A stretch of 32,983 bases of DNA, from NCBI GenBank assembly GCA_003153555.1, contig PLZS01000102.1:1-32983 (forward strand). The letters run 5' to 3'. Position 1 is the first letter of the stretch. Every line of letters starts with the position of its first letter. The stretch comes from Candidatus Melainabacteria bacterium (lineage in GTDB: Bacteria > Cyanobacteriota > Vampirovibrionia > Obscuribacterales > Obscuribacteraceae). This document shows positions 1 to 6,553 of the stretch, one piece after another. The notes under the pieces are model-generated. The model worked only from the letters and a program-made list of their open reading frames with translations, did not search any database and was not told the DNA's origin. The position numbers were made by a program, and so were the translations under genes.

Positions 1-2
1 TG

Positions 3-875
3 CTGCCGTTTATCGACGTCTGGGTGACTGGGCCGGAAAAGGACATTTCAAAACGACCCTTGATCTTCATGGTCACATTGATGGGCTTTCTCAACTGGAT
101 CGCTTTCTCGTATCTGATCATCGTCAATATTGCCAACATTCACACCGATCCACCTTATTGGAGAGACGCACTCTTCCTCTTGGTTGACATCGGCATTCTG
201 CTGCAACTTGGATTGATGTTCATGACCAAAGAAGCTATGCAAATTCGCAAGAATGCAAAAGGCGCTCTTGTCATGGCCATCGTTGGTTTGATCCAGACTA
301 CCGTAGGCGTTTGGTATTACTTCATGGCCAAGACTGAAATATTCTTCGACCCATTGCTGCATTCATGGCTGTACAGCCTGTGCAGTCCTTTCGGCGGTGA
401 TGGACTGCCTAAGGCTGAAGCTCTTGTGCGTCAGCTGTGGTCAGTGAACAAAGAATATTGGAACTATCCATTCGTTCTTGATCCCGCATCGATAGCCAAG
501 ATGGGCGAACCGATGGCCAAAGATAAGTTGATCGAACTGCAAGCTGTGTGCCAACAGCCGGCTGGTCTAGATTGGCTGTTCAAACTAATTCCAACTTTCA
601 CTCCAGCGCCACACGCACAATATTTCGGACAAATTGACTTCATGGTCAACAACCGTTGGTGCTTCGACTTCGTCAACTTCGCAGACAGAATGAACGGCGT
701 TACTCAGCCAACGATCTCAACCAAATATCCACTTGGGGTTCCTGAACTGGATTGGTTATGGATGGTTGTCGGTTTTGTCACGTTCGCTGCTTGCATGGTT
801 GGTTGGATTAAGTTCAAAAGCACTCCGCTACCAGCGGCCCAACCGGCGAAAGTTCCTGCCGCCACGGCTACATAA
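3..875 (+). CDS. Cytochrome b-like membrane subunit, C-terminal part (5' end outside window)
   Basis: The frame is open from the first bases of the window, so the gene begins upstream; the GTG at 24 is probably internal. The visible protein opens with LPFIDVWVTGPEKDISKRP, which resembles the 'PFxDr...RP' loop that leads into the C-terminal helices of cytochrome b or b6f subunit IV. About three membrane helices follow, near residues 20-45, 55-75 and 85-105. A soluble stretch of about 140 residues comes next, then a last helix and an Ala/Pro-rich tail. No heme-ligand histidine pair is present in this part. It is followed after 3 bp by another membrane protein in an evident operon with the cytochrome b-ferredoxin fusion. 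The role inferred is a membrane (quinone-side) subunit of that complex. The cytochrome b relationship rests on one loop motif and topology, so another polytopic redox subunit is possible. Confidence 0.6.
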   Translation: MPFIDVWVTGPEKDISKRPLIFMVTLMGFLNWIAFSYLIIVNIANIHTDPPYWRDALFLLVDIGILLQLGLMFMTKEAMQIRKNAKGALVMAIVGLIQTTVGVWYYFMAKTEIFFDPLLHSWLYSLCSPFGGDGLPKAEALVRQLWSVNKEYWNYPFVLDPASIAKMGEPMAKDKLIELQAVCQQPAGLDWLFKLIPTFTPAPHAQYFGQIDFMVNNRWCFDFVNFADRMNGVTQPTISTKYPLGVPELDWLWMVVGFVTFAACMVGWIKFKSTPLPAAQPAKVPAATAT

Positions 876-878
876 GGG

Positions 879-1247
879 ATGGGAACTTTGGTAATAGGCA
901 ACCACAACTCAGTGAACATTCCTGGCGGCGCAGCTTCTGAAGCTGACGCTCCAACTGTGTACAAAGTCAAATTTGCACTGAAGGCGGTGGCATTCGTAGC
1001 GGCTGTAGTTTCTCTTTCTTGGTTTTTTCAAGGTTGGCGCGAAGTCAATCAAGCGCCAAGCCTAGCCAGTTTTGCTTTGTTGGTTTTCGGCACTGCCCTG
1101 ACTATGTTTATTCTCGCTCTCATGGGTTACTGGACTTACTTTGAAGAGAAGAGCAAAGGAACCTTGAAAAAACGGATCGAAATTTACGAAGTCATTCGCT
1201 GTCGTCTGCAAAACAGGAAGCAAGGAGAAAAGGAACATCATGGCTAA
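879..1247 (+). CDS. Small two-helix membrane protein of the cytochrome b operon
   Basis: A 122-residue protein I do not recognise. It has a polar N-terminus of about 27 residues, two hydrophobic helices (roughly residues 33-50 and 62-83) and a basic C-terminal tail. The ATG lies 3 bp after the preceding stop, and its last codons overlap the next start by 8 bp, so translational coupling is likely. There are no cysteine or histidine motifs for a cofactor. Position between membrane redox genes suggests a structural or assembly subunit of the same complex; this is inference from context only. Confidence 0.7.
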   Translation: MGTLVIGNHNSVNIPGGAASEADAPTVYKVKFALKAVAFVAAVVSLSWFFQGWREVNQAPSLASFALLVFGTALTMFILALMGYWTYFEEKSKGTLKKRIEIYEVIRCRLQNRKQGEKEHHG

Positions 1248-1614
1248 TGAAGCCAAACTAGCGGTTGTTGCGGTGGTGGCACTTGTTGTGGTGTCGCTCA
1301 GCTTGATGTTGATGCCTTGGGCGGAGTCTGGATTCGGATTCGATAAAACGTCACTGCCTTTGTGGTCGCAACCCATATTTGAGAATGAACCATTCACGAG
1401 CCTGAAACCTTTAGGCGACTGGGCACAAAAAAGTTTGAGTGGTCACGTCGATAAAGAAGACGAGAACGCTAAAGGTCAAATCAATCCGTTTTTGGCTGGC
1501 GATTATACCTACGCAATGGTGATGGGTTTGGCCATGATCTTGGCTGCGCTGGCAATCATGTTTGTTGGAAAAGAAGATGCAGAAGAAAAATTGATTCTGC
1601 CGGCTAAAAAGTAG
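1240..1614 (+). CDS. Small two-helix membrane protein of the cytochrome b operon
   Basis: A 124-residue protein of unknown family. One hydrophobic helix lies at the N-terminus (about residues 5-26) and another near the C-terminus (about 90-110). They are separated by a ~60-residue loop rich in Trp, Pro and acidic residues that could face the periplasm. A strong ribosome binding site, AAGGAGAAAAGG, sits at 1223-1232 inside the end of the previous gene and fixes the ATG at 1240. It is probably another accessory subunit of the cytochrome complex. No cofactor ligands are evident. Confidence 0.7.
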   Translation: MANEAKLAVVAVVALVVVSLSLMLMPWAESGFGFDKTSLPLWSQPIFENEPFTSLKPLGDWAQKSLSGHVDKEDENAKGQINPFLAGDYTYAMVMGLAMILAALAIMFVGKEDAEEKLILPAKK

Positions 1615-1653
1615 TTGAACGTCAATTTCGCGGGACGCTGAAAGAGGAAGACC

Positions 1654-2820
1654 ATGTCGGCATACGAACAACTAATCAAATCGGGAAATAAATTCTTCCT
1701 TGTGTTTGAAGATATGACCAATAAGGTAATGACGAGCAAGTACAACCCGCTCTATTACCACGGTGCGCTGCCTCAATTCTATTTATGGGTCCTGTTTCTC
1801 TCCGGACTTTTGCTTTTCGCCTATTACATTCCGACAGTAGATAACGCCTATATCTCAAAAGGAATTATCAACGCTTGGACATCAGTTGAATATATCAACG
1901 ACAAAATTCCATTTGGTGCAGTTGTGAGAGGAATCCATCGTTATGCTGGTGATGCGATGGTGATCACGATCTTGCTGCACGCATTACGTGTTTGGTTCAC
2001 GGACCGTTATCGTCAGTATCGTTGGTTGCAATGGTTCAGCGGTATCGTCCTGCTGGTCATGGTGCTCTTTATTGGACAAACAGGTTACTACTTGGTTTGG
2101 GATGAGCGCTCACTCGCTCTAACTCGTATGACAGTCTACGCCTTTGAGGGAATTCCTTTCATTGGACCGACGTTGAAAGAGTTGTTCTTGAATGGTGACA
2201 CCATTTCCAATTACACAATGGCCAACTTCCTGTTTATCCACATCGGTTTGTCATTCTCATTGTTGTTTGGTTTGTGGATCCACTATGTGCGCATGACTCG
2301 TCCTGTAATGACGCCTCCGCCGGCTATTAATTATGTGCTGATGGCGCTTGTTCTTGCCGTCGTATTCATGTTCCCAATCACAAGTGGCAAGATTGCGACT
2401 CTGAACGGCACACCAACTGGCTTCGAGATGGACTGGTTTTTCTTGGCACCATATGCGCTGCTCAACGCAGTGCCGCTAGGTGCCTACTGGTTAATCGTCA
2501 TTGCTATCACGGTCGCTTTGTGTTTGCTGCCGATGCCGTGGTCTTTCCTGATTAAGGAAAAACCGGTAGATGCGGCAGAAGTAGTTTTGTCCAAGTGTGT
2601 AGGCTGCAATTTGTGTTATCTCGATTGTCCTTATCAAGCAATTGAAATGGTGCCTGCACCAGCTGGATCTCGTTTCAAACTTTTGGCAACAGTATTGCCT
2701 TATCGCTGCTCTGGTTGCGGAGTTTGCGTCGGTGCTTGTGCGTTCGACGCGATTGATTTGCCGGATCTTTTGGATTCAGCAGTGGACGCTCAAGTCAAAC
2801 AAATAGTTGAAGCGAAATAG
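1654..2820 (+). CDS. Cytochrome b fused to a C-terminal 2x[4Fe-4S] ferredoxin domain
   Basis: A 388-residue fusion. Residues 40-300 form a cytochrome b/b6-type membrane domain. Two histidine pairs with the classic 14-residue offset are visible, H95/H109 and H196/H210, and would ligate two b hemes. The GYYLVWDE segment (residues 144-151) corresponds to the GYxLPWDQ region of the quinol site, and EMDWFF (258-263) to a degenerate PEWY loop. Residues 310-365 carry two cluster motifs, C315-x2-C-x2-C-x3-CP and C352-x2-C-x2-C-x3-C, typical of 8Fe ferredoxins. The protein probably exchanges electrons between the quinone pool and a soluble low-potential partner on the cytoplasmic side, since the ferredoxin follows the last helix. 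The next gene encodes an MvhD-like protein, which fits an Hdr-like partner. Direction of electron flow cannot be read from sequence. Confidence 0.92.
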   Translation: MSAYEQLIKSGNKFFLVFEDMTNKVMTSKYNPLYYHGALPQFYLWVLFLSGLLLFAYYIPTVDNAYISKGIINAWTSVEYINDKIPFGAVVRGIHRYAGDAMVITILLHALRVWFTDRYRQYRWLQWFSGIVLLVMVLFIGQTGYYLVWDERSLALTRMTVYAFEGIPFIGPTLKELFLNGDTISNYTMANFLFIHIGLSFSLLFGLWIHYVRMTRPVMTPPPAINYVLMALVLAVVFMFPITSGKIATLNGTPTGFEMDWFFLAPYALLNAVPLGAYWLIVIAITVALCLLPMPWSFLIKEKPVDAAEVVLSKCVGCNLCYLDCPYQAIEMVPAPAGSRFKLLATVLPYRCSGCGVCVGACAFDAIDLPDLLDSAVDAQVKQIVEAK

Positions 2821-2854
2821 CGCATTTTACCGTAGGGAGATTAGGAAAGTCGAG

Positions 2855-3403
2855 ATGACTAACGAAAACAATAAAGTAGTAACTCTGATGTGCGAACGTT
2901 CGGCAGACGTGAGCGGATTGCTTGATGCAGACGGCAAAATCAGCAGTGTTGATGGACTTTACGCAGTTAAGCTTCCTTGCAGCGGTATGGTGCAGCCACT
3001 AATGATTGAGCGGGCAATGAAAGCCGGAGCTGCAGGCGTGATCGTATGCGGCTGCCAGATTGGCGATTGTTATTATCGCGAAGGCAACAAAATGATTCGC
3101 GAAAGACTGCTTGGAGAGCGATCTCCGGGATTGAAGAAAACAGTCGATCGTCGCCGGGTTATGGCCCTTTGGTTGTCACGTATGCAGAAAGATCGCTTCC
3201 TTGCAGAAGCAGGAGAGTTTGTTAAGTTCGTCAGGGCCTTGCCGGCTCCAGAGCCAGCTGCTGCACCTGCAAAACCTGCGGCTGCGGCGCCTGCAAAGGC
3301 AGCACCGGCAGCGCCTGCGGCCAAGACAGAAGCCGTTGCTGAAGAAGCGAAAGCTGTTGTGGAAAATGTTGACACGACTAAAGATGTGAGTGATGCGTCC
3401 TGA
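2855..3403 (+). CDS. MvhD/FlpD-like hydrogenase iron-sulfur (delta) subunit with Ala/Pro-rich tail
   Basis: I chose the ATG at 2855 because GGGAG lies upstream at 2834-2838; the frame is open further upstream but overlaps the previous gene. The 182-residue product matches the methyl-viologen-reducing hydrogenase delta subunit family. Cysteines sit at C13, C42 (PCSGMV), C65, C67 and C72 (VCGCQIGDCYYREGN). The usual N-terminal CxxC is CERS here, so one classical ligand is replaced by Ser. In methanogens MvhD carries a [2Fe-2S] cluster and links hydrogenase or formate dehydrogenase to HdrA. Here it would link the cytochrome b-ferredoxin protein to an unseen flavoprotein (inference). Residues from about 127 to 165 are low-complexity Ala/Pro/Lys, ending in an acidic tail, which is unusual for the family and may act as a flexible tether. 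Confidence 0.85.
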   Translation: MTNENNKVVTLMCERSADVSGLLDADGKISSVDGLYAVKLPCSGMVQPLMIERAMKAGAAGVIVCGCQIGDCYYREGNKMIRERLLGERSPGLKKTVDRRRVMALWLSRMQKDRFLAEAGEFVKFVRALPAPEPAAAPAKPAAAAPAKAAPAAPAAKTEAVAEEAKAVVENVDTTKDVSDAS

Positions 3404-3436
3404 ATTGTGAAGTCAAGTAATTAAGGAAAAACGGTA

Positions 3437-3556
3437 ATGGCTAAGGATGCGAAAATTACGGAAATACAATTGATAAGCCGATGGGCTTGGTTCTTTGTTT
3501 TCTATTTTTGCTGCATATTGCTCATCGCAAGTTTCGGTCTAGTAGCCGAATTCTAA
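3437..3556 (+). CDS. 39-residue single-helix membrane protein at the end of the operon
   Basis: A short frame from ATG 3437 to TAA 3556, preceded by AAGGAAAA at 3423-3430. It encodes 14 polar residues (starting MAKDAKITEI), then a hydrophobic stretch of about 22 residues rich in Trp, Phe and Cys, ending VAEF. It has the shape of the tiny one-helix subunits of respiratory and b6f-type complexes (PetG/L/N-like in form only). It lies 33 bp after the MvhD-like gene in the same direction. The function is unknown; a structural subunit is inferred from context. Reality as a gene rests on the ribosome binding site, the clean single helix and the operon position. Confidence 0.6.
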   Translation: MAKDAKITEIQLISRWAWFFVFYFCCILLIASFGLVAEF

Positions 3557-3572
3557 GTCGCTTCGCTTAAGA

Positions 3573-3649
3573 AATGGAGCGCCCTCGTTCCAAGTGCTTC
3601 GATCACATGAAGCCAGCGTCTAGAATGGAGCGCCCTCGTCCCGAGTGCT
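3573..3649. repeat. 26-bp direct repeat, two copies 51 bp apart
   Basis: AATGGAGCGCCCTCG begins both copies, at 3573-3598 and 3624-3649; they match at 24 of 26 positions. Each contains a short CTCG/CGAG hairpin flanked by GGAGCGCC and TGCT. The GGAGCGCC flank recurs around other hairpins in the window (16151-16255), so these look like members of a dispersed intergenic hairpin family. No gene lies between 3557 and 3920. Confidence 0.75.
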
Positions 3650-3673
3650 CAAATTACGAATAAGAATTTCATT

Positions 3674-3767
3674 GCTGAATTCTAAGTTCACATCTGATTG
3701 TAAGTTCGTCGCTGAACTCTATAATCAAGGCTGAATCTAGGTTTAGTCGCTGAATTCTTACTTCATC
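3674..3767. repeat. Tandem array of five ~19-bp degenerate repeats
   Basis: Units begin at 3674, 3693, 3711, 3730 and 3749 and follow the approximate consensus GCTGAATTCTAAGTTCATC. Lengths are 19, 18, 19, 19 and 19 bp. A further copy, GCCGAATTCTAAGTCG, sits at 3545-3560 across the stop codon of the 39-residue gene. There are no spacers, so this is not CRISPR. It lies between the cytochrome operon and the TPR gene. A protein-binding array or a decayed satellite are both possible. Confidence 0.7.
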
Positions 3768-3920
3768 GTAAACCGCATCGCAATAATTTATCGATCAATA
3801 GCTGATGTTATATCGATTGCGGGTCCCTTGCCTATGCGGCAGTCGCCGCGAAGCTGCGCCGGTTATTCAGCATTTTTATCAACCTGGTTTCCTCCGAATC
3901 CCTCTAAGAAAGCACGAAGT

Positions 3921-4559
3921 ATGTCAAGCACAAGCACCCTGAACAAGATTGAAACCCAGAATTTGCAGTGTGAAATGCCTGCCTTAGAACAACACCTGCA
4001 ATCCAATCCGGCCGACGTGCAGCATTTGCTTATGCGCGGCGAATGTTTTCTCGCCTTTGGGCAGTATGAGAATGCCCTGGCTGATTTCAACCGCGCCGTC
4101 GAACTCGAGCCTAACGACGCTAAGGCTTATGCCTCTCGGGCTGTGGTTTACATCCGTACTGGAGATTTCAAAAGGGCATTTGCAGATTTGAATATGCAGA
4201 TCGCATTGGAACCAAATGATGCTATGGGTTATTCAAATCGTGGCGCACTCTATGTGGTGACAAAGAGATATCACCTGGCTATCTCGGATCTTTGCGAAGC
4301 GATTCGTTTGGATTCAAATTGTGCTCCGGCCTATGCCAACCTCGGCGAAATCTATTACAAAATTGATAGATATGTTGATGCCATCGAATCTTGTGGCAAG
4401 GCGCTTGAACTGCATCCTGCCTCAGGGGAATCGCATTTCTATCGAGGCAAAGCTTACGAAGCACTGGGCCGAATTGAGTGCGCTCAAGAAGATTTAGATC
4501 GCGCCGTCGCTATTGGATACACACCAGGCGCGATTGAGTCATATTACCGCTCGGCTTAG
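3921..4559 (+). CDS. Tetratricopeptide repeat protein
   Basis: A 212-residue protein with no signal peptide or membrane helix, presumably cytoplasmic. At least four TPR units can be read, with the typical 'G..A...F..A..LEPNDA.A' spacing: RGECFLAFGQYENALADFNR, then units around AYASRAVVYIRTG, GYSNRGALYVVTK and AYANLGEIYYKID, and a last one near FYRGKAYEALG. TPRs mediate protein-protein contacts; the partner is unknown. The frame is open up to 3828 but has no ribosome binding site there. The ATG at 3921 (MSSTSTLNK) is preferred because the upstream residues look non-coding, although its Shine-Dalgarno (AAGAAAG) is weak. It stands alone, followed by hairpin repeats and a T-run. Confidence 0.85.
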   Translation: MSSTSTLNKIETQNLQCEMPALEQHLQSNPADVQHLLMRGECFLAFGQYENALADFNRAVELEPNDAKAYASRAVVYIRTGDFKRAFADLNMQIALEPNDAMGYSNRGALYVVTKRYHLAISDLCEAIRLDSNCAPAYANLGEIYYKIDRYVDAIESCGKALELHPASGESHFYRGKAYEALGRIECAQEDLDRAVAIGYTPGAIESYYRSA

Positions 4560-4570
4560 CGGAATTGAAA

Positions 4571-4690
4571 TGGAAGCGCGACTGTCCACAGTCGCCCATG
4601 ATCACGTATCGAGGCGGGTCTGGAGACCCGTGCTCCATTTCTTCGAGGCGAGACCCGCGCGAATGGCGCGAATGGTGCTCATTTTTTAGT
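4571..4690. repeat. Cluster of intergenic hairpin elements downstream of the TPR gene
   Basis: Perfect hairpins are GCGACTGT/ACAGTCGC (4578-4585 with 4588-4595) and CGGGTCT/AGACCCG (4615-4621 with 4624-4630). A third GC-rich segment with another AGACCC follows at 4640-4680 and ends in CATTTTTTAG. The flanks TGGAAGCGC and, inverted, TGCTCCATT echo the TGGAGCGC flank of the repeats at 3573 and 16151. The terminal T-run means the last hairpin could also end TPR transcription. From 4691 to 4906 I see no gene. Confidence 0.65.
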
Positions 4691-4906
4691 TGCAGCTTCA
4701 TGAACAAATATTACATCAGCGTTTTCAGACTTTTTGCTTTTTGAAACGCTTGCCTGCCGGTCGTTTCAGGGCTTAATAATTTCGGGATTTTTGCTTAACA
4801 TAGTAAGGGGTAGCGGAAAAAGAGCAAGGGTACCATTCCGAAATTCGCTAACTAAATCAGCAAGTTGGCTGTACTTTAGTAAGCACAAACTTTGAAGAGG
4901 GAAAAG

Positions 4907-5386
4907 ATGGACGCAGTGGTGACGGAAATTCGCGCAGAAGATCACGACCGGTGGGTTGAACTTTGGACCTCCTATCTAAAGTTCTATAAGGCAAGTCTTC
5001 CTCCAGAAACATTTGATTCGACTTGGCAAAGACTGATTAGTAAATCCGGCACCTTGCGGGGCGTAGGTGTTCGGGAAACCGATTCAGGCCCTTTGCTTGG
5101 AATAACGCACTATCTCTTGCATGAAACTGCTTGGACGCCAAAGCAAATGTGCTACATGCAAGATTTGTTTGTTGATCCATCTTTTCGAGGCAACGGTCTG
5201 GCTCGCAAGCTCATAGAGGCAGTCGCGAAAACCGCAAAGGATCTCGACTGCTACAGGTGTTATTGGCTAACCCAGGATACCAACACGCAGGCACGCCTGC
5301 TCTATGACAAATTGGGTCGTTTCAACGGTTTTCTGCGATACGATTTTGATTACACTCGCCCTTCTCTTAAGCAAGGTATTCAGTAG
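4907..5386 (+). CDS. GNAT-family N-acetyltransferase
   Basis: A 159-residue protein of normal GNAT length. The acetyl-CoA pyrophosphate-binding loop is visible as VDPSFRGNGLARKL (residues 89-102, with R94-G-N-G-L-A). It is preceded by the strand MQDLFV and followed by the motif B region with LLYDKLG (131-137). Family members transfer an acetyl group from acetyl-CoA to an amine; the substrate cannot be told from sequence. The ATG at 4907 is preferred over the TTG at 4892 because GAAGAGGGA sits just upstream of it. The gene is followed 16 bp later by a secreted protein on the same strand, possibly co-transcribed. Confidence 0.88.
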   Translation: MDAVVTEIRAEDHDRWVELWTSYLKFYKASLPPETFDSTWQRLISKSGTLRGVGVRETDSGPLLGITHYLLHETAWTPKQMCYMQDLFVDPSFRGNGLARKLIEAVAKTAKDLDCYRCYWLTQDTNTQARLLYDKLGRFNGFLRYDFDYTRPSLKQGIQ

Positions 5387-5402
5387 CAGCTCAGGTATTT
5401 TT

Positions 5403-5768
5403 ATGTTTGCAAGACGGTTCTTGGTAGTTTCTGCAGCAGCAGTGTCGCTTGCTTTGGCACCTTTGATTTGCCAGGCAAAGGTTGTGGCAAGCCAGTCTAA
5501 GCACACTTCGAGTGGTGCTAAGAAGCTCTCTCTTGAAGATCGTGCCATGGATTTGGTGAACAAGGTAACGGAGGTTCGCAAATGGGAAAACGAATTTGGT
5601 GCCAAAAGATTCAATCCTAATACAGGCGGAAGACCAGGCATGAGTATTGAGGAGCACCACGGCTCCTTATATGTGGTCCATGTTTTTGAAGATATGCCGG
5701 AGCACGCAGTCACTTTTGCCCGGTATGAGGTGAACGTGAAAACCGGACGGGTACACAGGTTGGACTGA
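5403..5768 (+). CDS. Small secreted protein, PepSY-like C-terminus
   Basis: A 121-residue protein with a clear Sec signal peptide. It has the basic start MFARR, a hydrophobic core to about residue 22 and a likely cleavage after ICQA. The mature part ends in ARYEVNVKTGRVHRLD, which resembles the 'Y.VDvkTG.V' end of PepSY-type domains, although the match is short. The frame is open upstream to 5304 inside the acetyltransferase gene, but the signal peptide fixes the start at ATG 5403. No strong ribosome binding site is seen; coupling to the preceding gene is possible. The function is unknown. Confidence 0.7.
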   Translation: MFARRFLVVSAAAVSLALAPLICQAKVVASQSKHTSSGAKKLSLEDRAMDLVNKVTEVRKWENEFGAKRFNPNTGGRPGMSIEEHHGSLYVVHVFEDMPEHAVTFARYEVNVKTGRVHRLD

Positions 5769-5941
5769 AACTCGCGAAAGTGAAGTGACCGTGAAAAAAT
5801 TTGCACCATACGCGGTGACTCGATAGCTGCTCGGATACGATGAGGAGCGTTTCAAGGCACCACCTGTAGTGCCCAGGCGGATATCAAAGCGAGCTTGGTA
5901 TGACGCAAATAACCAGCCAGCAATTGAATTACACCTTGAGC

Positions 5942-6421
5942 TTAAAAATACTCGTCCAACACAGCCAGTGGCCTTCTTCCGATGAAGCCGTCATTGGGTA
6001 GATGCCAGAAGTCAATATCTTTGTCGTCAAGACGCCAACAGAGCAGATACTGGAATTCTCCCTTCTCGGCTGGGAAATCCAACAGCCCGCTGCGCAAATC
6101 TCGCAAAACGATACCGAGGTCCGTGATTTCATCGACCCACTTATTCATGCAGTCAACGTAGTCATGTTGGACAGTAGATAGTTTTTGACTGCGTTCTTGA
6201 AATCTGGCGCGACATTCACGCAGTCTTGTCAAGTCAGCAACGCTCTCCGTGGAGGTCTTGATCGTGGCTAAATCGCTTTCCACTTCTTGGAATTCTCGAT
6301 TTGCTTCTTCGAGTTGATCGCTGAATTTATCCAACTCATCGTTAGCATCAACAATCATTTTTCGAACCCGCGGCACCAGCTTTTTGGCTTCCGCAATCGT
6401 GAATGTCTTGTTATATCTCAT
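5942..6421 (-). CDS. DUF2203 family protein
   Basis: A protein of about 159 residues matching the DUF2203 pattern. The N-terminus FTIAEAKKLVPRVRKMI is followed by a long coiled-coil-prone helical region. The conserved C-terminus has GIVLRDLRSGLLDFPA, LLCWRLDDKDIDFWH and DGFIGRRPL. The family is cytoplasmic and of unknown biochemical role. I prefer the ATG at 6421 (MRYNKTFT) because the family begins close to the F-T-x-x-E-A motif. A second ATG at 6463 with an AGGA too close to it would add 14 residues. The gene is divergent from the cyclase-family gene across a 132-bp promoter region. Confidence 0.85.
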   Translation of the reverse strand: MRYNKTFTIAEAKKLVPRVRKMIVDANDELDKFSDQLEEANREFQEVESDLATIKTSTESVADLTRLRECRARFQERSQKLSTVQHDYVDCMNKWVDEITDLGIVLRDLRSGLLDFPAEKGEFQYLLCWRLDDKDIDFWHLPNDGFIGRRPLAVLDEYF

Positions 6422-6494
6422 GTTCTTGGGTGAATTCTCAGACAAAATAGCCAGCGTTATCATTATCCTGCTTTGAGTGCATAAGTCGAGCAGC

Positions 6495-6523
6495 TTGCTG
6501 CATAGACTATCCTAGGATAACTC
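6495..6523 (+). promoter_or_regulatory. Possible sigma70-type promoter for the cyclase gene
   Basis: TTGCTG at 6495-6500 and TAACTC at 6518-6523 are 17 bp apart, about 30 bp upstream of the ATG at 6554. The -10 is poor. The -35 and spacing match the better promoter found upstream of tRNA-Val. Confidence 0.3.
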
Positions 6524-6553
6524 GTCGGCGCAATAACAAAGGTATCTGAATAA

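Noticed and set aside
24..26. GTG at 24 as the true start of the first gene
   Set aside because: The frame is open to the window edge, and the residues before it (LPFIDVW) fit the cytochrome b-type loop, so the start lies upstream.
3073..3375. Ala/Gly-rich minus-strand frame opposite the MvhD-like gene
   Set aside because: It is a shadow of the Ala/Pro-coding tail; the sense gene has family motifs and a ribosome binding site.
3674..3767. Short tandem repeats considered as a CRISPR array
   Set aside because: Units abut with no unique spacers, are only about 19 bp and degenerate, and no cas genes are present.
5304..5402. N-terminal extension of the small secreted protein into the acetyltransferase gene
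   Set aside because: The signal peptide begins at the ATG at 5403; the extension would bury it and overlaps a well-supported gene.
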